A DNA stretch of 64,000 nucleotides. It comes from Candidatus Pacearchaeota archaeon (GTDB lineage Archaea > Nanobdellota > Nanobdellia > UBA10117 > JAFCGA01). Positions 19,172 through 27,908 of this stretch are shown piece by piece. The first letter of the stretch is position 1. The number at the start of each line of letters is the position of its first letter. The position numbers and the translations under genes are program-made. Location of the stretch: contig JAFCGA010000007.1 of assembly GCA_017608345.1 (NCBI GenBank), positions 1 through 64,000 on the forward strand, written 5' to 3'. A model generated the notes under the pieces. It worked only from the letters and a program-made list of their open reading frames with translations. It had not been told where the DNA came from and searched no databases.

Positions 19172-19546
19172 ATGGAATATAATAAAAGAATCATAGAACT
19201 ATTCACGAACCCAAAGAACATGGGCGAAATGAAAGATCCAGACGGAGTTGGCAAAGTCGGAAACCCTATATGCGGAGACGTTATGCACTTATTCATAAAC
19301 GTCAAAGACAATAAAATCGCGGATATTAAGTTCAAGACTTTTGGTTGTGTGGCTGCAATCGCAACTTCTTCAATTGTAACTGAGCTAGCTAAAGGTAAAA
19401 CTCTCGAAGAAGCTGAGAAAATAACAAATGCAGATGTTGCTAAAGCACTTGGAGGACTGCCACCAATTAAAATGCACTGCTCAGTCTTGGCTCAACAGGC
19501 TCTTAAAGCAGCTATTAAGGATTATCGAGAGAAAAAGACAAAATAA
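19172..19546 (+). CDS. iscU: Fe-S scaffold IscU/NifU
   Basis: NPKNMGEMKDPDGVGKVGNPICGDVMHLFI, KFKTFGCVAAIATSS, KMHCSVLA (three scaffold Cys). Confidence 0.95.
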   Translation: MEYNKRIIELFTNPKNMGEMKDPDGVGKVGNPICGDVMHLFINVKDNKIADIKFKTFGCVAAIATSSIVTELAKGKTLEEAEKITNADVAKALGGLPPIKMHCSVLAQQALKAAIKDYREKKTK

Positions 19547-19632
19547 ACAGAAATTCGAGCTAAGGAATTTCCGTAATTCTCTTTTTGAGCAATTGTAGCA
19601 ACTTTGGAGTTTTAAATTCAAAAGAGAATAAT
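19543..19632. repeat. Stop-codon-proximal structured element, copy 1
   Basis: ATAAACAGAAATTC-N7-GGAATTTC-N-GTAATT with following ATTCTCTTTT/AAAAGAGAAT stem (19576-19585/19620-19629); same spacing as 49418-49510. Confidence 0.65.
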
Positions 19633-19699
19633 TATATACTTCGCTTGTAATTTCGGTATATGTTCAAAAAGCTAAGCAAGTTAAAGCCACTTCATCAAA

Positions 19700-19852
19700 C
19701 TAACAGCTTTCAATAGCTTCTTTACAAGTAGCATCACACTTACAGTCTTTCTTTAGTATTGCTTTATATTCATCATCCATTTCAAAGCAGTCTGAACAGA
19801 TTGCTACGCAAGCTCCACATCCAATGCATTTTTCTCGGTCTATTTTTACCAT
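19700..19852 (-). CDS. Small 4Fe-4S ferredoxin-like protein
   Basis: Not in ORF track. 50 aa MVKIDREKCIGCGACVAICSDCFEMDDEYKAILKKDCKCDATCKEAIESC. Confidence 0.85.
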   Translation of the reverse strand: MVKIDREKCIGCGACVAICSDCFEMDDEYKAILKKDCKCDATCKEAIESC

Positions 19853-19961
19853 ATCAATCTGAGTTCAGAAAGAAGTTAATAAACATTTCGAGAATTACTC
19901 AGTAGATATTACAGTATCAAACAACTAAATCATTTTAAAGAATATACTGACTTCTCAAAGC

Positions 19962-21404
19962 ATGGGTTTTAACACAATTTCCTCAAGAGATTTTCTTCCC
20001 TGTACGTCTAGCGGTTTTGTAGGAACGCCTCTTTCTGAAGATAGAGCACTTGTACAAGCACTTAGTCTTATTGACAAAGCTGCCTTTACTGCAACACATC
20101 AATCCGAACGGGATAGAGGGCAATGGAGATACTCAATAATTGCTTCAGATTTAGACCCGAGAGTAGATCCACATACACATACTATATATGTTGGCTCAAA
20201 ATTAATTAATAAAATCGGACGAAAAGTTCCTGTAACAATAATTGATGGCAAACACCCTGAAGCGATACTCGAACAAGTAAGTGGAGAGATGCGTTCAGTA
20301 CTCATCGCCGGAGTTCAATATTTCCAAGCAAAAACAAGCTTTGACGAAAAGGACAATAGATTAGCTTATGTAGTTGAAGATTTGAAGAAACAAGGGTTGA
20401 TGGTCGCATTTACAGGTATAGATAAGTGGTTTAATGGGCAGCCAACCGAACCAACTGCAACATTAATGTGTCTAGCAGAGAGCGTTAACAAAGTATATTC
20501 GTTATGTGATCTTTGTTATCCTCGTCTCAGAAACCATGGTACTTATTATTGGAAGTTCGAGGGAGATACTCCAGTTGATCACAGATCTCTAAGAACAATA
20601 GAACCCCATGAACACTTCCGAGCACTTTGTTTAGAACACTTTATTGAAACCACAAATGAGCCACAATATGAAACACTGAAGGAGCTAACAGAAGGGTACA
20701 AAGCAATTACTGATCGAGTACCTGAATTCACAGCATTTAGCGGACCAATGTACGGTGGAAAATCAGATAGCATGATATCAACAGTAATAAATATGAGCGG
20801 GAAATTGGGGTGCGAATATGTTTTCTTTAAACCAAAAGAAGATACTCGTACGCCAGGAAAAATAGTCACTCGTGCAGGAGCTTTTCCAGGACAGCAATTT
20901 GGCGGAGAATTCGATGCAATAGAGATAGTGAATAAAGATCCCGAAGCAGGTGAATATTTAACCGCGGAGATCGCCCAAGCAGTGATAGATAAATATGATA
21001 ACAAACCAGTTATAGTTGGTTTTGATGAACCGTGGCTTTTAGAAGAGAGCAGTTTAATGCGCAGCATAATGGAATTAAGGTTAATGGGTCATCCGGTAAT
21101 AGTTGGAACGCTTAGCTCTGACTTCGCTAAGAAAGGCATAGGATCAACTCCAGCTATACTTAGTGCCGCCAATGAAGTCGAAGTACGAAGCGCTAGCTGT
21201 GAATGCAATAATCTCTCTAATTACACTCAGAGATGGGTATGGGATAAAGCTAAGAAAGTTTATACTACGCCATCATTCAATGCACCAGTAGTTTCAATTG
21301 AAAAAACTAAAAAACAAATGGAAAACGATGTTCATGCAGATATCTATGATACACGATGTTTATTCTGCCTTACAGTAAACGATACGCCAGCAGATTGGAG
21401 TTAA
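19962..21404 (+). CDS. Tandem-duplicated thymidine kinase-like protein (N-terminal half degenerate)
   Basis: C-terminal half: FSGPMYGGKSDSM (P-loop), VIVGFDEPWLL, VIVGTLSSDFAKKGIGSTPAILSAANEVEVRSASCECN. N-terminal half: VLIAGVQYFQ...LMVAFTGIDKWFNGQPTEPTATLMCLAESVNKVYSLCDLCY aligns with the TK DEAQFF/GLDxDFRGEPF/LxxxAExVxKLxAxCxxC region. Confidence 0.75.
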   Translation: MGFNTISSRDFLPCTSSGFVGTPLSEDRALVQALSLIDKAAFTATHQSERDRGQWRYSIIASDLDPRVDPHTHTIYVGSKLINKIGRKVPVTIIDGKHPEAILEQVSGEMRSVLIAGVQYFQAKTSFDEKDNRLAYVVEDLKKQGLMVAFTGIDKWFNGQPTEPTATLMCLAESVNKVYSLCDLCYPRLRNHGTYYWKFEGDTPVDHRSLRTIEPHEHFRALCLEHFIETTNEPQYETLKELTEGYKAITDRVPEFTAFSGPMYGGKSDSMISTVINMSGKLGCEYVFFKPKEDTRTPGKIVTRAGAFPGQQFGGEFDAIEIVNKDPEAGEYLTAEIAQAVIDKYDNKPVIVGFDEPWLLEESSLMRSIMELRLMGHPVIVGTLSSDFAKKGIGSTPAILSAANEVEVRSASCECNNLSNYTQRWVWDKAKKVYTTPSFNAPVVSIEKTKKQMENDVHADIYDTRCLFCLTVNDTPADWS

Positions 21405-21442
21405 ATCGTAAGGCTTTTATTTATTTCATATCTAAACATTTC

Positions 21443-22654
21443 ATGGCGTTTAATAAATCACTCAAAATAGCTATTCCGGTCATAATCATAGCAATTATAG
21501 CTATCTTCGCATATTCTACGTTCAATAGCAATCCAACTGGCGCGGTCGTTGAAGAGAACGAAGAAGGTTATCCGATTTATCTATTTTATGGCTCAGGATG
21601 CCCGCATTGCGCAGATGAAAAGGCATTTCTTGCTTCGATTTCACAAGAATATAATATCAATATTAATGAATATGATTTAAGCAAAAATATTGAGATGTAC
21701 AAGGATTTCGTAACTCGTTATAATGTCCCTAGAACCCAATGGGGAAGTGTACCGATAATATTTATTGGCGAAGATTATATTGTCGGATATGGCTCTGACG
21801 AGACAACTGGAGCCGAAATTGAAAGGTTAATACAAAAATGTCCGGAAGCGTGTGTCGATCCGTCTGAAAAAGAAAAGGATGGAGGAGAAGCAATTCATCA
21901 TGAAGCTTCTCAAACAACTATAGAAGGGAAAGAGCATGTTATCTCTGTGTTTGGCAGAGAAATAAAAATCGGAGTTTCAACGCCATTGGTCTTATTAGCT
22001 GTTTTACTAGCTCTGGTGGATGGAATTAACCCTTGCACACTGATTGTTATGCTTATACTTCTGGGCTATTTAGTTGGCGTTGGCTCTAAGAAATTAGTCC
22101 TAAAAGCAGGAATCGTATTTGTATCAGTCGTATATATTATCTATTCTCTATTCATGTTTGGACTATTCAACATTATGGTTATGATCCCCTTCCTGGAAAA
22201 GATTAAATTAGGGGTTGCAATCTTCGCACTCTTTGCTGGCGCGGTTTTCATTAAAGATTTCTTTTTCTTGCATAAGTGGTTCTCTCTAAAAATACCTAAA
22301 TTTACTATTCCAACTCTTCAAAAACTCAAAAAGACCACTTCCTTGCTAGGTGTAGCGGTCTTGGCGGTCTTTGCTTCGATAGTCGAGCTACCTTGCACAG
22401 CTGGCTTTCCAGTAATATACACAACAATAATGGCTGACCGAGCTGTATCTAGCGCATCTTCTATCGCTTATATTCTTTGGTATAATATTTTCTATGTGAT
22501 TCCTTTGTTTGTTCTAGTTGGCTTGGTTTACTGGGCTAAGCTAAAAGTAGAAGACATGGAAGCCTGGAGAAAGAAGGCTACTCGATGGATGAGACTAGTT
22601 GGTGGATTAGTTATGCTCGGATTAGGGATTGCGATTCTTACTGGGATGTTATAG
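21443..22654 (+). CDS. Thioredoxin-fold + CcdA/DsbD-like membrane protein
   Basis: FYGSGCPHCADEKAFL (CPHC) after N-terminal TM; DGINPCTLIVMLILLGYLVGVGSKK and ELPCTAGFPV in a multi-TM C-terminal part. Confidence 0.8.
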   Translation: MAFNKSLKIAIPVIIIAIIAIFAYSTFNSNPTGAVVEENEEGYPIYLFYGSGCPHCADEKAFLASISQEYNININEYDLSKNIEMYKDFVTRYNVPRTQWGSVPIIFIGEDYIVGYGSDETTGAEIERLIQKCPEACVDPSEKEKDGGEAIHHEASQTTIEGKEHVISVFGREIKIGVSTPLVLLAVLLALVDGINPCTLIVMLILLGYLVGVGSKKLVLKAGIVFVSVVYIIYSLFMFGLFNIMVMIPFLEKIKLGVAIFALFAGAVFIKDFFFLHKWFSLKIPKFTIPTLQKLKKTTSLLGVAVLAVFASIVELPCTAGFPVIYTTIMADRAVSSASSIAYILWYNIFYVIPLFVLVGLVYWAKLKVEDMEAWRKKATRWMRLVGGLVMLGLGIAILTGML

Positions 22655-23173
22655 ATTTCTTAAAACTAACTTCAATCGTTCCTCAACAGATATCTTCGGA
22701 AGGATTACTAACGCGTATCCTAGCTGCTGGCTAGTATCTCGCAAGCAAGCACCAAGTGAGATTGCAGTATCTTCATTCTCAACCCTAAACTCTTTAATAT
22801 CATATTTTACTTGCTCGAGGAAGAATACTCTTCGATATAATGATCTGGCCATTTGAACGATCTCCGGCGAAGGCTCAGCACCATAAAAATAATCATAGGC
22901 AACACTATCCACTAATCCGCGATCAAAAAAGACAATCTGATCTCTCGGAGCGCTAGTAATATCTTCTAACCTACGCGCTAGAACAATCTTTGTAAAATAA
23001 ACTTCGTCCTGACGCACGTCTTCAGGAGTTTTTCCAGCTGCCTTGCCTTCATCAATTAATGCCTTAGAAGCTTCAGGAATTATACAATAACCTAACTTCG
23101 CTAATTCTCCAATTAAAGTAGTCTTTCCAGAAGAGGGTCCTCCAGTTAGCAAGTACCAAGAGTTTAGTCCCAT
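22649..23173 (-). CDS. P-loop NTPase (AAA_28/nucleotide-kinase-like)
   Basis: LLTGGPSSGKTTLIGELAKLGYCIIPEASKALIDEG ... IVFFDRGLVDSVAYDYF. Confidence 0.75.
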   Translation of the reverse strand: MGLNSWYLLTGGPSSGKTTLIGELAKLGYCIIPEASKALIDEGKAAGKTPEDVRQDEVYFTKIVLARRLEDITSAPRDQIVFFDRGLVDSVAYDYFYGAEPSPEIVQMARSLYRRVFFLEQVKYDIKEFRVENEDTAISLGACLRDTSQQLGYALVILPKISVEERLKLVLRNL

Positions 23174-23213
23174 AGAATATATGGATAAAACAACTATAAA
23201 AAAGGTTCTATGA

Positions 23214-24731
23214 TCAAGCAGAACAGCTAATCTCTGAAATATATGCTTTCACATCCCACTTATTATTAGCTAAATTGATTCCGCAATCGGGATCGAAGCA
23301 TAACTGTTCTTCTCCGGCAGATACGCAATTTTGATTAGCCTGATCATGAGCTCCAGATACAATAGCACCAACATACAGCTCTACCCATTTTCTAGCTCTA
23401 AGATTAGCATCGTATTTATTCCAGTCAGCACTCTGGTTCTCTGACCAGCCATAATCTCGCTCATATTTAGACCGGATAAAACCCGCTATATGCGCTGGAT
23501 GCCAGCCAACCGATAGCATAGTAATTATTAACTTTTGAAGATTCGGGGGCTCAAGCATTCGCGGATTAGGATTATTAATTGTCTCTCTAACACAACCCGG
23601 CAGCAATTCCCCCATGTATGAGAATGGATCATAGGTGGATGGCCAGTTCTGCCAAGGCTCCTGCGGCGTCTGATCGAAATCTTGGTGGAACTTTCTAAGG
23701 TCGGTTTCAAGATACGCTCCGATGAGATTCTCTAGCCCTTCACCGGCACCTATCGCAATATGTCCATCTACTCTTCTAGCAAGCTTAGCTGCTTCATTAA
23801 AGTTATAACGTGCACCGAATACCTCTGCAAGAGCAAGTTCTACCTGTTCCCCTTTGCGATCATTGAACAATCGAGGTACTGTAATTATTGGTCTCTCGCT
23901 CTTATAATGCATACTAAATAAAATTCGTGCTACTCGCATGTAAAGCGGATCAGTGTACCAAGACCAATCGAGGACAATACAATCTCGATCCATATTCTTG
24001 CTAGTAATCCCGGGCAAAGTATCGCACAAGACTAGCGGCAGTCCGCCAGGAGCTGGATTCTCTTTCATTAGTTCATAGAACATATGTGCAACAATTCTCC
24101 CACCACCATCAAAACCTAATCCGTCCGCTAGCGGAACTTTGCGATCTCTGCGTCCGCCAGGTTTAATATAATTATATTTGCCTTCAAGCGTATCTGGAAT
24201 ATATCCAACCTCCTGCAATAATTCATGAGATCGTGTTCCTAATGGCACAAAGAACTCGAAGTGATAGCCTTGGCCAGTAACTTTAACAGAATGATCTATT
24301 TTATTTCGATCAAGGTACGTTCGAAAAGAGTTATAGAACTCCTCCATCCGATTGTATACTCCCCATGCATCATCATACACTTTACGCTCATATTTACTAT
24401 TAAATTCAACATCGGCAAGAGTCCACACTCCTCTTTTTTCTTCTTCTGGAGCGGGGAATGCACTCCGGAATTCCTCTAAGCCCTTTCTACTACTAAAATC
24501 CAGTGCATTTCCAACATTAGGTATAGACATTCTTGTTCGACCATCATCTTTACCGAACATCTTGCGTATTTCAGGAACAGCCTTACCTTTAATAGTAAGA
24601 TAATCACATCCCGGCGTTATGAGTATTGGCCATCCACGTTCTAATCTATACTCACTTCCAAGATATTCTAATTTACATCTCCGAACATCCGGGTCGTTAT
24701 AAAATTGGATCGGATTATTAAGATTCATCAT
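23214..24731 (-). CDS. Divergent archaeo-eukaryotic primase (AEP)-like protein, paralog A
   Basis: LADVEFN (DxE motif I-like), HSVKVTGQGYHFEFFVP (SGxxGYH-like motif), IVLDWSWYTDPLYMRVARILFSMHYKSERP (hD..vT.D..R..R...S.H.K as in PriS motif III); C-terminal PPNLQKLIITMLSVGWHPAHIAGFIRSKYERDYGW and Cys-rich tail. Confidence 0.55.
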   Translation of the reverse strand: MMNLNNPIQFYNDPDVRRCKLEYLGSEYRLERGWPILITPGCDYLTIKGKAVPEIRKMFGKDDGRTRMSIPNVGNALDFSSRKGLEEFRSAFPAPEEEKRGVWTLADVEFNSKYERKVYDDAWGVYNRMEEFYNSFRTYLDRNKIDHSVKVTGQGYHFEFFVPLGTRSHELLQEVGYIPDTLEGKYNYIKPGGRRDRKVPLADGLGFDGGGRIVAHMFYELMKENPAPGGLPLVLCDTLPGITSKNMDRDCIVLDWSWYTDPLYMRVARILFSMHYKSERPIITVPRLFNDRKGEQVELALAEVFGARYNFNEAAKLARRVDGHIAIGAGEGLENLIGAYLETDLRKFHQDFDQTPQEPWQNWPSTYDPFSYMGELLPGCVRETINNPNPRMLEPPNLQKLIITMLSVGWHPAHIAGFIRSKYERDYGWSENQSADWNKYDANLRARKWVELYVGAIVSGAHDQANQNCVSAGEEQLCFDPDCGINLANNKWDVKAYISEISCSA

Positions 24732-26044
24732 GTAACTCCAACTTCAAATTCTGTATCTACTGAGCGAGCAAGATTTTTATGACTATCCATCGCAATAGCC
24801 TTCTCCGCAGTATACACCAAAGTATAATATCCTGTGCGAGTTTCAGCATCATATTTTTTCCAATATAAGTTATCCCGCTGACCAGGAGCATTTACTATTT
24901 TTCGGAAGAAACGGTGCGATAGCACGCCTGCAATGAACTTCGGATGATATCCTCTTTCCATCATTTCACTACAGAACGCTCTTATACATATTGGTTGCAA
25001 AAGTTTAGGATCAGGCTTACGAAAAATATCAGCAACTCCTTCAGATAGTGAATAAACATCAAACTTCATGCATTTCTTCCAATTAATTGGTGTATTATGG
25101 AAATCATCAGCAAATCTCGCCAGAGAGGTCTTTTTGTATTCTTCAAAAACTCTTAACCAGCCTGCACTTCCATCTGGAAGAGTTGTATCTGCAAAATGGC
25201 TGTACTCGATAACCTTATTTCTATCAAACATTATCTCAACACCATCTTTATACGAAAGATTACCTAGAGGAATACACGTTAGAGCTCCGATTCCTCGTGT
25301 AAAGTCTAGCCCGCCGTACTTCCAAGCTTTAGTTAACTGCTTCTGCCAAGCTGACCAGGGCATGCGCATATCTCTCATATAGCCAGGGTCTGTAAAGCAG
25401 GTAAGATCTAGAGCTATCCCTTCATAAGCGCTATCAGCAATATATATATCCATGTCGCTCTTTGTTTTCTGCTTAACTCTCAAAGAGATATATAAGAATA
25501 GCTCTCCGAGGGCTGCCCAAGCCCGCTCTTTATCCGGAGTAGCATGCTCTTGCTTAGAATCAACTTTATTCAAAGTGCACTTATCTTCTAAAGACTTGCT
25601 AATCCTTCCATGAGCAGCAAGAGCTCGGTAGGCATCTGAATCATAAAGAAGCTTATTTTCAACATGAAATCCTGAAGGAGTTAGACTTACAGCACAAGGC
25701 ATATCAAATCGAGCGTACTCTTTTAGAATTGAATTTAGCACGTTTTCCAGATGTCCTGCTGCTAGCATAGGGTATTCTAGGATCCACTTAAGATCATCTT
25801 GCTTGAAAATCTCAACATCATATGTGGCTATTTCCCCATCTGCACCCATACTTGATCTAAAAATTTGTACATTGCCGTCGCCTTCATTTAACAGGCGATC
25901 TAACTCAAAAGGAGAGTAAATATCTAAGGGATCTGTGTGACCTTTATCCACAAATGCTTGACCATGACCAATATAATACCAAGCACCTTGAGCATATTTC
26001 TGTAGCTGTTCTCTTACCTTGCCTTCAAAATAATGGTTCATCAA
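24728..26044 (-). CDS. Divergent AEP-like protein, paralog B
   Basis: Alignable with paralog A: YDVEIFK, VSLTPSGFHVENK, GIALDLTCFTDPGYMRDMRMPWSAWQKQ, RFADDFHNTPINWKK, HPKFIAGVLSHRFF; overlaps paralog A by 4 nt (ATGA). Confidence 0.5.
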   Translation of the reverse strand: MMNHYFEGKVREQLQKYAQGAWYYIGHGQAFVDKGHTDPLDIYSPFELDRLLNEGDGNVQIFRSSMGADGEIATYDVEIFKQDDLKWILEYPMLAAGHLENVLNSILKEYARFDMPCAVSLTPSGFHVENKLLYDSDAYRALAAHGRISKSLEDKCTLNKVDSKQEHATPDKERAWAALGELFLYISLRVKQKTKSDMDIYIADSAYEGIALDLTCFTDPGYMRDMRMPWSAWQKQLTKAWKYGGLDFTRGIGALTCIPLGNLSYKDGVEIMFDRNKVIEYSHFADTTLPDGSAGWLRVFEEYKKTSLARFADDFHNTPINWKKCMKFDVYSLSEGVADIFRKPDPKLLQPICIRAFCSEMMERGYHPKFIAGVLSHRFFRKIVNAPGQRDNLYWKKYDAETRTGYYTLVYTAEKAIAMDSHKNLARSVDTEFEVGVT

Positions 26045-26206
26045 TGTTAGAAATTAAAAGTGATTAAAAAGTGTTGATAGTCTCAACAAAACACTTTGCC
26101 ACTATCTCAAGCTTTTTAAAGTTAGAAATATTAGTTATAATATGACAATCGGTGGTTATCGGTGTTGAACTAGGAAGAACCGCTAGCCAAAGCTCTATTA
26201 TTTTAG

Positions 26207-26410
26207 GTGATCATCCCTGCCTCAATAAGTACAGTATTTAATATACTTATTAGCAATCCGAATATTTCTCAAAAGATACTTCAACAACTAACTGGCCTAT
26301 CTAACCGATCCGTTCGATATGCGCTCGAAGATTTGAAAACTGCGCAATTAATCACCGAAAAGATAGTTCTAAAAGATTTGCGTAAAAAATCATATGAGGC
26401 GATCCTATGA
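26207..26410 (+). CDS. Small winged-helix protein
   Basis: MIIPASISTVFNILISNPNISQKILQQLTGLSNRSVRYALEDLKTAQLITEK: wHTH pattern; GTG start; overlaps cysK start. Confidence 0.65.
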   Translation: MIIPASISTVFNILISNPNISQKILQQLTGLSNRSVRYALEDLKTAQLITEKIVLKDLRKKSYEAIL

Positions 26411-27282
26411 ATATCTTAAATACAATCGGCAACACCCCGCTAATAGAAATCAAAAAGCTAAATCCCAATCCAAAAGTCAAAATTCTTGCTAAACTTGAGA
26501 AATTCAATCCTGGCGGTTCTGTAAAAGACCGAATTGCAAAGTACATGATTGAAGCTGCTGAGAGATCTGGTAAACTAACAAAAGATAAAACCATTTTAGA
26601 GGCAACTAGCGGCAATACCGGCATTGGACTAGCTCTAGTAGCTGCAGTAAAAGGCTACAAACTCAAAATAGTGATGCCAGATAATGTCAGCCCAGCTAGA
26701 AAAAAGATTCTGAAAGCTCTCGGAGCAGACTTAATCCTAACTCCGGGAAAAGAATCAACTGACGGAGCCATTATTCTTGCCAGAGAATTAGCTATAGATC
26801 CCAAATATCTTCTGATTGATCAATACAGAAATCCTGCTAATGTTCTAGCGCACTATGAAACAACTGGACCGGAGATCTGGAAGCAGACAGATGGAAAAAT
26901 AACTCACTTTGTAGCAGCCATTGGCACAACCGGAACTTTAATGGGAATTTCGAAATATCTCAAAGAGAAGAATCCTAATATTAAAATCCTTGGCGTTGAA
27001 CCTTCACCGAGCCACAGAATTCAGGGATTGAAGAATCTAAATGATAAGATTATTCCAGAAATATTTGATGCTTCGCAAATCGACGACATGATTAGAATAA
27101 AAGATAGAGATGCATTTAGAGTAACGCGAGAATTAGCTCGCGAAGGATTATTCGTAGGAATGAGCTCCGGAGCAGCGATGTGGGCTGCAGTGAGAGTTAC
27201 TAATAAACTAAACAGCGGTGTTGTAGTAGTAATCTTTCCAGATGGAGGAGAGAAGTATTTAAATACGAATCTATTTAGATAA
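26407..27282 (+). CDS. cysK: Cysteine synthase / PLP-dependent beta-family enzyme
   Basis: NTIGNTPLIEIKKL, FNPGGSVKDRIA, EATSGNTGIGLA, GTTGTLMGISKYLK, GMSSGAAMWAA. Confidence 0.93.
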   Translation: MNILNTIGNTPLIEIKKLNPNPKVKILAKLEKFNPGGSVKDRIAKYMIEAAERSGKLTKDKTILEATSGNTGIGLALVAAVKGYKLKIVMPDNVSPARKKILKALGADLILTPGKESTDGAIILARELAIDPKYLLIDQYRNPANVLAHYETTGPEIWKQTDGKITHFVAAIGTTGTLMGISKYLKEKNPNIKILGVEPSPSHRIQGLKNLNDKIIPEIFDASQIDDMIRIKDRDAFRVTRELAREGLFVGMSSGAAMWAAVRVTNKLNSGVVVVIFPDGGEKYLNTNLFR

Positions 27283-27289
27283 TAAACAT

Positions 27290-27348
27290 GCGCAGGGTTC
27301 ACAGAATCAAAGATTCCGCGGATCCTTCGCAATCAAAGATTGCGCAGG
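27290..27348 (+). repeat. Direct repeat of acceptor strand GCGCAGG flanking two AAA-loop hairpins
   Basis: GCGCAGG at 27290-27296 and 27342-27348; hairpins GAATC-AAA-GATTC and GCAATC-AAA-GATTGC between them. Confidence 0.8.
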
Positions 27349-27500
27349 TGGCCAAATCCGGTAAATTGGCTGAGCTAATATCAAATTGCATCGGTTAAAC
27401 CGATGGCGGTCGGTTGCAGCCCGACAGGTTGTGGGTTCAAATGCGAACGAAGTTCGAATTTACGTGAGAACTTGTTCGATCGAAAATCCCACCCTGCGCT
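27342..27500 (+). tRNA. tRNA-Leu(TAA) with T-loop intron and extra sequence 5' of the anticodon arm; transcript may start at 27290
   Basis: Acceptor GCGCAGG/CCTGCGC, D-arm GCC..CCGGT..GGC, anticodon arm CATCG-GTTAAAC-CGATG (27389-27405), variable arm GTCGG/CCGAC, T-stem GTGGG/CCCAC separated by TTCAAAT + about 43 nt insert. Discriminator reads T. Confidence 0.75.
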
Positions 27501-27509
27501 TTGATTAAA

Positions 27510-27908
27510 ATGGGCGCTGAAGAAATTGATAAACTATACCGAACAATCGAAGATGCTATACTCGAAGCGGAGAGCGGTGATGATCGATTCAACATAACAA
27601 TAGATGATGGAACGAGAGAATACCCTATTGGGAAATTCGAAAACAGGCTTATCAATGAGATAGTACCAGACATACAGATAATGAAGGACGGAAAAGTCTC
27701 GATGGATGAATTAAGAGCGATGGCACAGGATTTATCAACTAAAACAAATATATCTACTAAAAATCTCAGAGATTACATGCTGGAGTATAACGAGAAAGGA
27801 AGAGGCCTTGCTATATCCGGAACATCAATCGGGTTCTGGCACTTTGGAAGACCGCCAACATTATACGCTAATGTCGCAAAGATTCATTACGCTCGATTCA
27901 AAGAATAA
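27510..27908 (+). CDS. Hypothetical protein
   Basis: ORF; ATG 27510 preferred to the TTG 27501 given in track because the tRNA ends at about 27500. Confidence 0.6.
   Translation: MGAEEIDKLYRTIEDAILEAESGDDRFNITIDDGTREYPIGKFENRLINEIVPDIQIMKDGKVSMDELRAMAQDLSTKTNISTKNLRDYMLEYNEKGRGLAISGTSIGFWHFGRPPTLYANVAKIHYARFKE

Noticed and set aside
27290-27500. Tandem tRNA genes or a split tRNA half
   Set aside because: Only the 7-nt acceptor strand is repeated upstream; no second D-arm or anticodon arm, so not a second tRNA. A trans-spliced arrangement is not needed to explain a contiguous gene.
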